Below, in pieces: positions 1 through 5,939 of a stretch of DNA of 6,107 nt. The first letter of the stretch is position 1. The number at the start of each line of letters is the position of its first letter. The notes beneath the pieces are model-generated. The model ran no database searches, was not told the DNA's origin, and was given only the letters and a program-made list of their open reading frames with translations. This DNA is from an uncultured Bacillota bacterium (GTDB lineage Bacteria; Bacillota_I; Bacilli_A; RF39; UBA660). The translations under genes were made by a program, and so were the position numbers. Location: positions 1-6,107 of the forward strand of contig CAOJZR010000040.1 in NCBI GenBank assembly GCA_948466105.1, given 5' to 3'.

Positions 1-1365
1 AAAAACTCTTTTTAAGGAAGTGTTTGCTAATTTTATTGTTTCTATTTCGTCCATTATATTTTTAATAGGGGCCAAAAAGTATAATGTTAGATTTTGAAAA
101 GTTAAAAATAAACCAAGATTAATACTTGAATTTATTATCATATTAATACCAATTAAACCAATAATTAAAAAAGTTATATCATAAAGAATATCTTTAAAAA
201 AAAGTGTAATATTTAAAAGTGTTTGATATCTATATAAATACTTTAGATATAAAATATATTTCCTGTCTAATTTTTTTAAACTTTCTTTTTCTAGGTTTAA
301 ACCTTTAATAGTTTCAAATCCTGTTATGCATTCCGTCATATAAGAAAGATAATTTTCTTTTTCTATTAAGCAGTTATTAAGTCTTTTTTTAAGGGGTGTA
401 TTAGTTATGAAAAAGATAGTTGTATAAGCTATTATAAAAAGACACGTGTAAAATGTTAAAGTAGTATTTAATATAGACATAATGATTAAAGCGATAATTG
501 ATAATGGTAATTCAACAAAAAATAATAATATGATATTTCCAAGGCTATCTGTGATATTATCCATATCATGGATTCTAGATATTATTTCACCTGTTGTCTT
601 GTTTCGATAGTAACGATAGGGAAGATTCAAGATTTTATTAAAAGTATCTGTTGTAAGATAAAGACTTAGTTTAAGATTAAGAAAAATCAAAAGTTTGTTT
701 TTAAAGAAATCAGCTAGGTTTCTAATAACGTGAATATTTAAAAATGTGAAAAAGATAAGCAAAGAATAGTGGTTACTAATTGTGTGCAATAAACTTTGGA
801 TATAAAATGAAGAAAGCGTAGTAAGTATACATAATAAAAGTGAAATAAACACAATATTAATAATAACTTTTTTATTATTTATAAAGAATTTGCTTATAAA
901 GTCTTTTAATGATGGTGTAGTAATTCTAGGAATGTTTTTAATAGGGTATAGTTCAATTAAAATGTTATCCCAAATAGTATTAAAAGCATTAAATGACATA
1001 GTTTTAATTCCAGAAGCAGGATCTAAAATAAGCATCTTCTTTGTTTTAAAATTAATTTTATAGATAACAATAAAATGATAATAAGCCTTATCTATTATTA
1101 CATGTGCAATACAAGGTAAGATAATGTTATTAGGTTTTAAATCATTAAAAGAAAGCTTAATTCCATTCGCTTGAAAACCAATATTTTTAGCTGTTTTAAT
1201 TAAATGATAGGCTGTTGTGCCATTTTTAGTTACATTCATTTCATTAGTTAGGTATTCTAAAGATAAATTACCTTTATAAAATTTGATGATAGCAAGTAGG
1301 CAAGCAGGACCACAATTTTTCAAACCAGTCTGTTTAACAATCGGATATTTTTTAAAATTAATCAT
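1..1365 (-). CDS. Peptidase C39 / ABC exporter (bacteriocin-type PCAT), 3' end beyond window
   Basis: Bifunctional exporter that cleaves a double-glycine leader from a peptide in the cytoplasm and exports the mature part. The 455 visible residues begin with a C39 cysteine protease domain (about 1-140): Gln12 and Cys18 in QTGLKNCGPAC, His97 in YYHFIVIY and Asp115 in LILDPA are the expected oxyanion and catalytic residues, so the protease looks intact. An ABC transmembrane domain follows from about residue 160, with hydrophobic segments near 167-189, 200-214, 278-299, 303-321 and 395-440, and the family-typical stretch TTGEIISRIHDMDNITDSL at 257-275. The ATPase domain (Walker A, signature, Walker B) would lie past the left edge; the family is usually about 700 residues, so roughly a third is missing by position, not mutation. 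Start ATG at 1365-1363 has GGGAGG four bases upstream. Divergent from rpsU. No precursor peptide gene is visible, so the substrate is unknown: bacteriocin, signal peptide or other. Confidence 0.9.
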   Translation of the reverse strand, partial: MINFKKYPIVKQTGLKNCGPACLLAIIKFYKGNLSLEYLTNEMNVTKNGTTAYHLIKTAKNIGFQANGIKLSFNDLKPNNIILPCIAHVIIDKAYYHFIVIYKINFKTKKMLILDPASGIKTMSFNAFNTIWDNILIELYPIKNIPRITTPSLKDFISKFFINNKKVIINIVFISLLLCILTTLSSFYIQSLLHTISNHYSLLIFFTFLNIHVIRNLADFFKNKLLIFLNLKLSLYLTTDTFNKILNLPYRYYRNKTTGEIISRIHDMDNITDSLGNIILLFFVELPLSIIALIIMSILNTTLTFYTCLFIIAYTTIFFITNTPLKKRLNNCLIEKENYLSYMTECITGFETIKGLNLEKESLKKLDRKYILYLKYLYRYQTLLNITLFFKDILYDITFLIIGLIGINMIINSSINLGLFLTFQNLTLYFLAPIKNIMDEIETIKLANTSLKRVF

Positions 1366-1382
1366 TTTTCCTCCCTATCATA

Positions 1383-1388
1383 ATCATA
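1383..1388 (-). promoter_or_regulatory. Possible -10 box for the C39 exporter
   Basis: Reading the minus strand, TATGAT lies 17 bases upstream of the exporter's start codon. No convincing -35 hexamer sits 16-18 bases further upstream, so this is a weak call made mainly because a promoter is needed in this 127-base divergent gap. Just upstream, two tandem 7-base copies of TTTAAAG (plus-strand 1392-1405) could be part of a regulator site or only AT-rich sequence. Confidence 0.3.
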
Positions 1389-1437
1389 CAATTTAAAGTT
1401 TAAAGTTCCTAAAAAAAACGAAAAAAATTAAAATTTA

Positions 1438-1466
1438 TTGTAAAATATAGTACTTAGTGATATAAT
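1438..1466 (+). promoter_or_regulatory. Promoter of rpsU-yqeY
   Basis: TTGTAA (1438-1443) and TATAAT (1461-1466) are separated by exactly 17 bases, the optimum for the housekeeping sigma factor. Transcription would begin near 1473, giving a leader of about 20 nt that carries the GGAGG ribosome binding site (1481-1485) and little else. Confidence 0.8.
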
Positions 1467-1492
1467 AACCTTGTAAGAAGGGAGGGATATAT

Positions 1493-1687
1493 ATGTCAAA
1501 AATTGTAGTACGTGATGGAAATGTTGATGGTGCACTTAGAACCTTAAAACAAAAAAATGCAAAAGACGGCCTCCTAAAAAAAGTACGCGAGAGACAAGAA
1601 GGATATTTAAAACCTGGGGTTAAACGAAGAAAAGCCAAAAAAGAGGCTATTAAAAATAGTCGCAGAAGAGAAAAAGTCTATAATTAG
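1493..1687 (+). CDS. rpsU: 30S ribosomal protein S21
   Basis: Small-subunit ribosomal protein that binds the platform of the 30S particle and assists translation initiation. The 64-residue product opens with SKIVVRDGNVDGALRTLKQK, the usual S21 start, followed by a long, strongly basic helix with the typical RERQEGYLKPGVKRRKAKK stretch and an Arg/Lys-rich tail. Length is a little above the common 57-60 residues, within the range for the family. Start ATG at 1493 follows GGAGGG with about seven bases of spacing and a close promoter. It is followed after 26 bases by the YqeY gene, as in Bacillus subtilis, and the two are probably co-transcribed because no convincing terminator separates them. 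Confidence 0.97.
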   Translation: MSKIVVRDGNVDGALRTLKQKNAKDGLLKKVRERQEGYLKPGVKRRKAKKEAIKNSRRREKVYN

Positions 1688-1713
1688 TCTTTTTTCTTAG
1701 ATTAAGGAGCGTT

Positions 1714-2157
1714 ATGAAAGAAAGAATTTTAGTTGATTTGAAAACAGCTATGAAAGAGCAAGACAAGCTAAAACTTCCTGTTATTCGAATGGTTAAAGGT
1801 GCCATTGTAATGGAAGAACTTGATAAAAAAAGACCTCTTACTGATGATGAGGTTATTGCTATTATTGCTAAAAATATTAAAACTAGAAAAGAATCTATTG
1901 TAGAATTTGAGAAGGCTAGTAGAAATGATTTAGTCGAAGCTACTTTAAAGGAAGTTGCCATTTTAAAAACTTATATGCCAGAGGAATTAAGTGAAGAAGA
2001 AGTTTTAAAAATTATTGATGAGGCTTTTTTAACTATTAATCCAACAAGTAATAAGGATATGGGTAAAATAATGGCTTATATTACGCCTTTATTAAGAGGT
2101 AAAGCTGATATGCAAATTGTAAGCGGTATTGTTAAAAGTAAGGTAAGCAATTTATAA
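1714..2157 (+). CDS. yqeY: GatB/YqeY domain-containing protein
   Basis: Stand-alone, cytoplasmic version of the helical tail domain found in GatB, the B subunit of the Asp/Glu-tRNA amidotransferase. In GatB that domain contacts tRNA; the free-standing YqeY proteins have no settled role, though a tRNA-related one is often assumed. The 147-residue product has the full family length. Recognisable stretches are the N-terminal helix with LKTAMKEQDKLKLPVIRMV, the central LKTYMPEELSEEEVLKII and the C-terminal DMGKIMAYITPLLRGKADMQ. Start ATG at 1714 follows AAGGAG (1704-1709) at four bases. It is the second gene of the rpsU operon, a pairing conserved in Bacillota, and a terminator overlaps its stop codon. 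It looks ordinary and intact. Confidence 0.95.
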   Translation: MKERILVDLKTAMKEQDKLKLPVIRMVKGAIVMEELDKKRPLTDDEVIAIIAKNIKTRKESIVEFEKASRNDLVEATLKEVAILKTYMPEELSEEEVLKIIDEAFLTINPTSNKDMGKIMAYITPLLRGKADMQIVSGIVKSKVSNL

Positions 2158-2180
2158 AAACCACAATTAAGTGGTTTTTT
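2156..2180 (+). terminator. Intrinsic terminator after yqeY
   Basis: AAAAACCAC (2156-2164) pairs perfectly with GTGGTTTTT (2171-2179) around a six-base loop, and the 3' arm merges into a run of six T. The stem begins inside the stop codon of yqeY. It separates the housekeeping pair from the following operon. Confidence 0.88.
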
Positions 2181-2222
2181 ACGTGCTAATTAATAGAATA
2201 ATTACGTAAAATATAATATGAT

Positions 2223-2251
2223 TTGAAAAAATACCAAAGATATAGTATAAT
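2223..2251 (+). promoter_or_regulatory. Promoter of the membrane-protein / GGDEF / YihY operon
   Basis: TTGAAA (2223-2228) and TATAAT (2246-2251) with a 17-base spacer make a near-consensus housekeeping promoter. Transcription would start near 2258, only about 14 bases before the first gene's ATG. This excludes the upstream in-frame TTG at 2251, which lies in the -10 box, as that gene's start codon. Confidence 0.8.
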
Positions 2252-2271
2252 TGTTAAAGATTGGAGAATTG

Positions 2272-2712
2272 ATGATGAAAAAGAACAAGATAAAGGTAAA
2301 TAAAAAACTTATCATAATAATATCAATTTGTGTTATCATTATTGCATTATTACTATTACTTGTATACAAACTTTTATTTTCTAATAATGGTGATGTTTAT
2401 GGTCATCGTTTAGATGGAATTGAAAATTATAAAATAGAGGATAGCTTAATAACTGATATAAAAAATTCGTTACTTATTAATGAGCATATTGTAAGTGTTA
2501 ATTATGTGTTAAAAGGTAAACGTATGGATTTTAATCTTAAAGTAGATGATAATTTATCAGTTGATGATGCTAAGAGTGCGGCAAAAGTTATTATTGAAAA
2601 AATTCCTGAATCTTTAAAAACTTTCTATGATATTTTAATAAATATTGATGGTACAAATGAAGCATATCCAATTATGGGAACATGCAATAATTGTAGTGAG
2701 ATAATTTGGTAG
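2272..2712 (+). CDS. Single-pass membrane protein of unknown function
   Basis: I do not recognise a named family. The 146-residue product has a short, very basic N-terminus (MMKKNKIKVNKK), one long hydrophobic helix at about 13-36, and an extracytoplasmic part of about 110 residues, so it should be a signal-anchored protein facing outward. The outer part begins VYGHRLDGIE, then shows alternating helix and strand patterns (helix near 52-66, strands around IVSVNYVL and MDFNLKV, helix from DDAKSAAKVIIEKI), suggesting one small alpha/beta domain. It ends with a Cys-Asn-Asn-Cys pair at 138-141, five residues from the C-terminal Trp. Start: GGAG at 2263-2266 serves either ATG 2272 (5 bases) or ATG 2275 (8 bases); an upstream TTG is ruled out by the promoter. 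It is first in its operon, and its stop (2710-2712) overlaps the next gene's ribosome binding site, suggesting translational coupling. Confidence 0.8.
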   Translation: MMKKNKIKVNKKLIIIISICVIIIALLLLLVYKLLFSNNGDVYGHRLDGIENYKIEDSLITDIKNSLLINEHIVSVNYVLKGKRMDFNLKVDDNLSVDDAKSAAKVIIEKIPESLKTFYDILINIDGTNEAYPIMGTCNNCSEIIW

Positions 2713-2720
2713 GTGTATTT

Positions 2721-4772
2721 ATGAATAAGAAAAAAGTAGCAATCATTATATCTGTCTTTTTAGTTGTTGGATTAGCTTTAATAGGTGGATATTATTATTT
2801 GAATCGCCAAGATCAAAAAACAACTCTTACAATTGTTGAAAAAAAATGGATTGAAAACAATCGTAAAGAAGTAATTGATTTTTCTATTTTAAATGATGTA
2901 CCTGTTATTAGTTATAGTGGAGATGGCATTTTCTTTGATTTTTTAGCAGATTTAGAAGCTGCAACTTCACTTTCCTTTAATAAAACACCATATAATAAAG
3001 GTAGTGAAGCAAAATCAAGTTATGCTTTAAAAATGACTACATCAGTTGCTGATGAGGAAGTTTTAATATATAAAGATAACTATGCTTTAGTTACTAAAGA
3101 TAGTGTAAAATATGAGAATATAAATGAGATTAGCAATATTACTATAGGTATTTTAAATAATGAATTAGATAATATTAATAATTATTTAAAAGGTGCTAAT
3201 GTTACTTTTAAGAGCTATGAAAATATAAATGCAATGTTAAGTGATTTAAAAAGTTCCACACAAACGATTAGTGCTATTGCTTTACCTGTGACTACTTATT
3301 TAGATAAAATCTTAAATAATGATTTAAATATTGCTTATAATATTACAGAATATCAGGTCAATTATGTTATATCGCTTGGTAATGCTGATAAATTAAATAC
3401 AATCATTAAAAAATATTATAATAAATGGTATAAAGAAAAATATGAAGAATCTTTTGCTAAACATTTTTCAGATAGTTATTTTAAATATAAAAACATTGAT
3501 GATAAAGATGTTGTTAATTTTAGAAGTAAACGTTATATATATGGTTTTGTAGATAATGCACCTTTTGATACTCTTATTAATGGTAAACTTAGCGGTTTTA
3601 ATAAAACATTGCTTGAGAGTTTTTCAAAAGTTACTGGTGTTGAAATAAGTTATAAAAAAGTGTCTAATAATATTAGTTCTTTATTAGAAGCTTTTAATAG
3701 CAATGATATTGATTTTATGTTTAATAATAGTAGTAATGTTGATTATAAGGTTGATGTTTATAATACCAATCGTATTTATGATAATGAGATGGTTATTATC
3801 ACTAATTTATCATCTAATTTAATTGTTAATTCACTTAATTCTTTAAATAATGTAAAGGTTAGTGTTTTAGCTGGGTCTAGTCTTGAAGAATATTTAAAGA
3901 ATAATAATATTGATATTAAAGCCTATGATAATATTGATAAGCTTCTTAAAAATGTGAAAGATGATAGTATTATAGCTCTTGATAAATGGACATATGATTA
4001 TGCAATTAGAAATAGTTTAAAAAAATTTAAAGTTGCTTATAGTTTTAAATTACCTAACCCATATACCTTTTTAGTTCGTGATATTAAAGATAATGCTATT
4101 TTTAAAAACTATTTAAATTTTTATATTTCATTTATTAACTCTAAAAAAGTTATAAATGCAGGATATAAGGATATAATACAAGTAGATCATGCACCACTTA
4201 TATTAAGACGTGTGATTATTGGTACAATTATTATTATTAGCATTGTTGGTGTTTTAATTATAATTAATTTCTTAAGTCCTAAAAAAAGCAAAAAACGTAA
4301 TAAAACGCTTACAAAAGAAGAAAAATTAAAATACATTGACATGCTTACTTCTTTAAAAAATCGTAATTATTTAAATGATAATTTAGAAAAATGGGATGAT
4401 AGTGAGATTTATCCACAAACTATTATTGTTGTTGATCTTAATAATGTTGCTTATATTAATGATAATTATGGTCATGCAGAAGGAGATAAAGTTATTAAAG
4501 AGGCCGCTAATATTTTAATAAAGTCACAGTTACCTAATACAGACATAATAAGAACAAATGGTAATGAATTTTTGATTTATATGGTGGAATATGATGAAAA
4601 ACAGGTTATTTCTTATATTAGAAAATTAACAAAAGAATTTAAAGAATTAGCACATGGCTTTGGAGCAGCAATTGGTTATAGTATGATCCAAGATGCTATT
4701 AAAACTGTTGATGATGCTGTTAATGAAGCAACTCTTGATATGCGTAGTAATAAAGAAGAAACGTCAAATTAG
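2721..4772 (+). CDS. Membrane sensor: tandem SBP_bac_3-like domains plus degenerate GGDEF domain
   Basis: Likely a transmembrane signalling protein that binds a small solute outside and controls a GGDEF domain inside. In the 683 residues: signal-anchor helix 6-27; a first binding-protein-like domain about 34-250, opening LTIVEKKWIENNRKE like sensors of the EvgS type; a second about 270-485 (YIYGFVDNAPFDTLINGKL near 272-290); a second membrane helix about 496-517; a basic linker; and GGDEF from about 538. The GGDEF start DMLTSLKNRNYL (540-551) and INDNYGHAEGD (579-589) are normal, but the signature is NGNEF (613-617), the metal-binding stretch reads DLNNVAY instead of DxDxFKx, and no RxxD inhibitory site precedes the signature. 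Catalysis of c-di-GMP formation is therefore doubtful; it could instead bind GTP or another ligand. Start ATG 2721 follows AGGTG (2711-2715), preferred over a TTG at 2706 that overlaps the upstream gene. The YihY-family gene follows after 8 bases. Confidence 0.88.
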   Translation: MNKKKVAIIISVFLVVGLALIGGYYYLNRQDQKTTLTIVEKKWIENNRKEVIDFSILNDVPVISYSGDGIFFDFLADLEAATSLSFNKTPYNKGSEAKSSYALKMTTSVADEEVLIYKDNYALVTKDSVKYENINEISNITIGILNNELDNINNYLKGANVTFKSYENINAMLSDLKSSTQTISAIALPVTTYLDKILNNDLNIAYNITEYQVNYVISLGNADKLNTIIKKYYNKWYKEKYEESFAKHFSDSYFKYKNIDDKDVVNFRSKRYIYGFVDNAPFDTLINGKLSGFNKTLLESFSKVTGVEISYKKVSNNISSLLEAFNSNDIDFMFNNSSNVDYKVDVYNTNRIYDNEMVIITNLSSNLIVNSLNSLNNVKVSVLAGSSLEEYLKNNNIDIKAYDNIDKLLKNVKDDSIIALDKWTYDYAIRNSLKKFKVAYSFKLPNPYTFLVRDIKDNAIFKNYLNFYISFINSKKVINAGYKDIIQVDHAPLILRRVIIGTIIIISIVGVLIIINFLSPKKSKKRNKTLTKEEKLKYIDMLTSLKNRNYLNDNLEKWDDSEIYPQTIIVVDLNNVAYINDNYGHAEGDKVIKEAANILIKSQLPNTDIIRTNGNEFLIYMVEYDEKQVISYIRKLTKEFKELAHGFGAAIGYSMIQDAIKTVDDAVNEATLDMRSNKEETSN

Positions 4773-4780
4773 GTGATAAA

Positions 4781-5605
4781 ATGGATAAATATCTAAATGA
4801 TTTAAAGCAAATAATTAAACGACCAGAAATGAAAGTATTGCCAGGTAATCTGGCTTTCTTCTTTTTTCTATCTGTTATTCCTATTATTACATTGATAGGT
4901 TATTTAGCTACTGTTTTATCAGTAGGAACAGATTCAACTTCTTTTTTGTTGATGGAACTTCTTCCACGCTCAATAGCTGATGTTTTAGAACCTTTTTTAA
5001 ATAAAGTAGGAATGGATGCTAATATTATTATTTTTATGATATCTGGTTTTGTTTTAGCATCTAATGGTCCTAATTCCATTATTGTCATTTCTAATACTTT
5101 ATACGATATTCCTCATTCTAATTATTTAGTTAGACGAATTAAAGCTTTTTTTCTAACTATCTTAATGGTTATATTAATTCTTTTTATGATTATTGCTTTA
5201 GCTTTTGGAGATAGTATTATGAAGTTTATTTTATCACTTGAATTTTTAAGGCATATTAGTAAAACTGTTTATACTATTTATAGTTTATTAAAATGGCCAC
5301 TGGGATTATTTTTAGTGTTTTTTGTTATTAAGTTTTTATATACTGTAGCACCAGATAGAAAAATTCCAAGTAAATATGTTAATAAAGGAGCAATATTTAC
5401 AACTATTGGCTGGTCATTAATAACAGCTTTTTATTCATATTATGTTACTAATTTTACGAATTATGATTTGTTTTATGGCAGTCTATCTAATATTATCGTT
5501 CTTCTTATGTGGGGATATTTTTTAGCCTATATTCTTGTTCTAGGCATTGCAATTAATACAAGTCCAGCTGTTTTAGAAGAAATTTCTTTAAATAAAAATA
5601 GTTAA
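4781..5605 (+). CDS. YihY/BrkB family integral membrane protein
   Basis: Polytopic inner-membrane protein of the family once misnamed ribonuclease BN; its biochemical function is not settled, and a transport or envelope role is generally supposed. The 274 residues are a full family length with six predicted helices at about 23-48, 80-105, 120-144, 165-188, 203-225 and 234-260. Family features are the first helix with LAFFFFLSVIPIITLIGYL (24-42), the APDRKIP turn (190-196) and the C-terminal YGSLSNIIVLLMWGYFLAYI stretch (232-251). Start ATG 4781 is preceded by AGGTGAT (4771-4777), which overlaps the stop codon of the sensor gene, so it is almost surely in the same operon and perhaps translationally coupled. 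No terminator is seen at its start; the transcript probably continues through the structured region to the terminator at 5731-5763. It appears intact. Confidence 0.92.
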   Translation: MDKYLNDLKQIIKRPEMKVLPGNLAFFFFLSVIPIITLIGYLATVLSVGTDSTSFLLMELLPRSIADVLEPFLNKVGMDANIIIFMISGFVLASNGPNSIIVISNTLYDIPHSNYLVRRIKAFFLTILMVILILFMIIALAFGDSIMKFILSLEFLRHISKTVYTIYSLLKWPLGLFLVFFVIKFLYTVAPDRKIPSKYVNKGAIFTTIGWSLITAFYSYYVTNFTNYDLFYGSLSNIIVLLMWGYFLAYILVLGIAINTSPAVLEEISLNKNS

Positions 5606-5606
5606 A

Positions 5607-5730
5607 TTAGTTCATAATATAAATGCATATTAATTACCGTATGCATTTGGATAGACTATTTTGAAGTACTTAAAAATAGTTTAACTGTGAACTAAGAAGT
5701 ATAATTTTAGGTAATTATTTGAACTATACC
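5607..5730 (+). ncRNA. Candidate structured RNA: three-way junction with loop-tail pseudoknot
   Basis: Perfect nested inverted repeats are visible. The outer stem is TTAGTTCA (5607-5614) with TGAACTAA (5688-5695). Inside it, AAATGCATA (5621-5629) pairs with TATGCATTT (5640-5648), and ACTATTTT (5655-5662) pairs with AAAATAGT (5673-5680). Together they make a three-way junction. The first hairpin loop holds TAATTACC (5631-5638), complementary to GGTAATTA (5710-5717), which permits a pseudoknot. The second loop holds TACTT (5667-5671), able to pair with AAGTA (5697-5701). A strong terminator follows directly. No own promoter is evident, so it may be a processed 3' end of the operon transcript, an untranslated regulatory element, or an independent small RNA. 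The general shape recalls purine-type riboswitches, but I do not see their conserved junction or loop bases, and I assign no known class. The AT-rich background makes some pairing expected by chance. Confidence 0.45.
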
Positions 5731-5763
5731 AAAGACCTGTTAAAAAAATTGACAGGTTTTTTT
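5731..5763 (+). terminator. Intrinsic terminator of the YihY operon / candidate RNA
   Basis: AAAGACCTGTTAA (5731-5743) pairs with TTGACAGGTTTTT (5749-5761), including two G-T pairs, around a five-A loop, and runs into seven T (5757-5763). It is the only strong terminator after the YihY-family gene and would define the 3' end of any RNA made from the structured region. Confidence 0.88.
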
Positions 5764-5890
5764 AAATAATAATTGCTGATTTGTATGAAAAAAATACTAA
5801 CTTATATCTTATAAAAAATTATAAATAAAGATTATAAAGTAAATTTATATCATATATTTTATTACTATTTTGTTAAAAAATGTCGAAATA
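5764..5890. other. AT-rich spacer without a recognisable gene
   Basis: This stretch, part of a 334-base gap between genes, is almost only A and T. The one obvious start codon, near 5784, gives a nine-codon frame without a ribosome binding site. I see no convincing repeat, RNA gene or operator. It may act as upstream A/T-rich promoter DNA for the following gene. Confidence 0.5.
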
Positions 5891-5919
5891 TTTAAAAAAA
5901 TGAAAAAAAATGTTATAAT
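5891..5919 (+). promoter_or_regulatory. Promoter of the FtsK/SpoIIIE gene
   Basis: TATAAT (5914-5919) is preceded by TGT, making an extended -10 (TGnTATAAT), and by TTTAAA (5891-5896) at a 17-base spacing as a weak -35. Transcription would start near 5926, right at the GGAGG site (5926-5930), leaving a leader of only about 14 nt. Confidence 0.72.
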
Positions 5920-5939
5920 ACTTTTGGAGGATAGGTATT

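Noticed and set aside
1392..1405. Tandem TTTAAAG repeats as a peptide-induced regulator binding site for the C39 exporter.
   Set aside because: Two adjacent 7-mers in AT-rich DNA are weak evidence, the spacing does not match the known roughly one-turn or two-turn direct repeats of such regulators, and no regulator gene is visible.
1660..1700. A/T-only imperfect hairpin between rpsU and yqeY as a terminator or attenuator.
   Set aside because: The stem has mismatches and almost no G-C pairs; the 26-base gap and conserved gene order point to read-through co-transcription.
1435..1961. Minus-strand open frames across rpsU and yqeY, and one across 4900-5088.
   Set aside because: They lie antisense to well-recognised genes, have no sensible ribosome binding site or family resemblance, and are explained as shadows.
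2177..2211. Inverted repeat TTTTACGT (2177-2184) / ACGTAAAA (2204-2211) just after the yqeY terminator as an operator.
   Set aside because: The arms are 19 bases apart and partly made of the terminator's T run; it lies upstream of, and does not overlap, the operon promoter at 2223-2251. Nothing else supports a regulator site.
5607..5695. Outer inverted repeat read as a miniature transposable element with terminal repeats.
   Set aside because: The 8-base ends are short, no target-site duplication flanks them, no second copy occurs in the window, and the inner nested stems plus following terminator fit a folded RNA better.
5607..5695. Purine or 2'-deoxyguanosine riboswitch, suggested by the three-way junction.
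   Set aside because: The conserved junction and loop-loop bases of those classes are not visible, and it lies downstream of a gene and before a terminator with a separate promoter for the next gene, so there is no controlled gene directly behind it.
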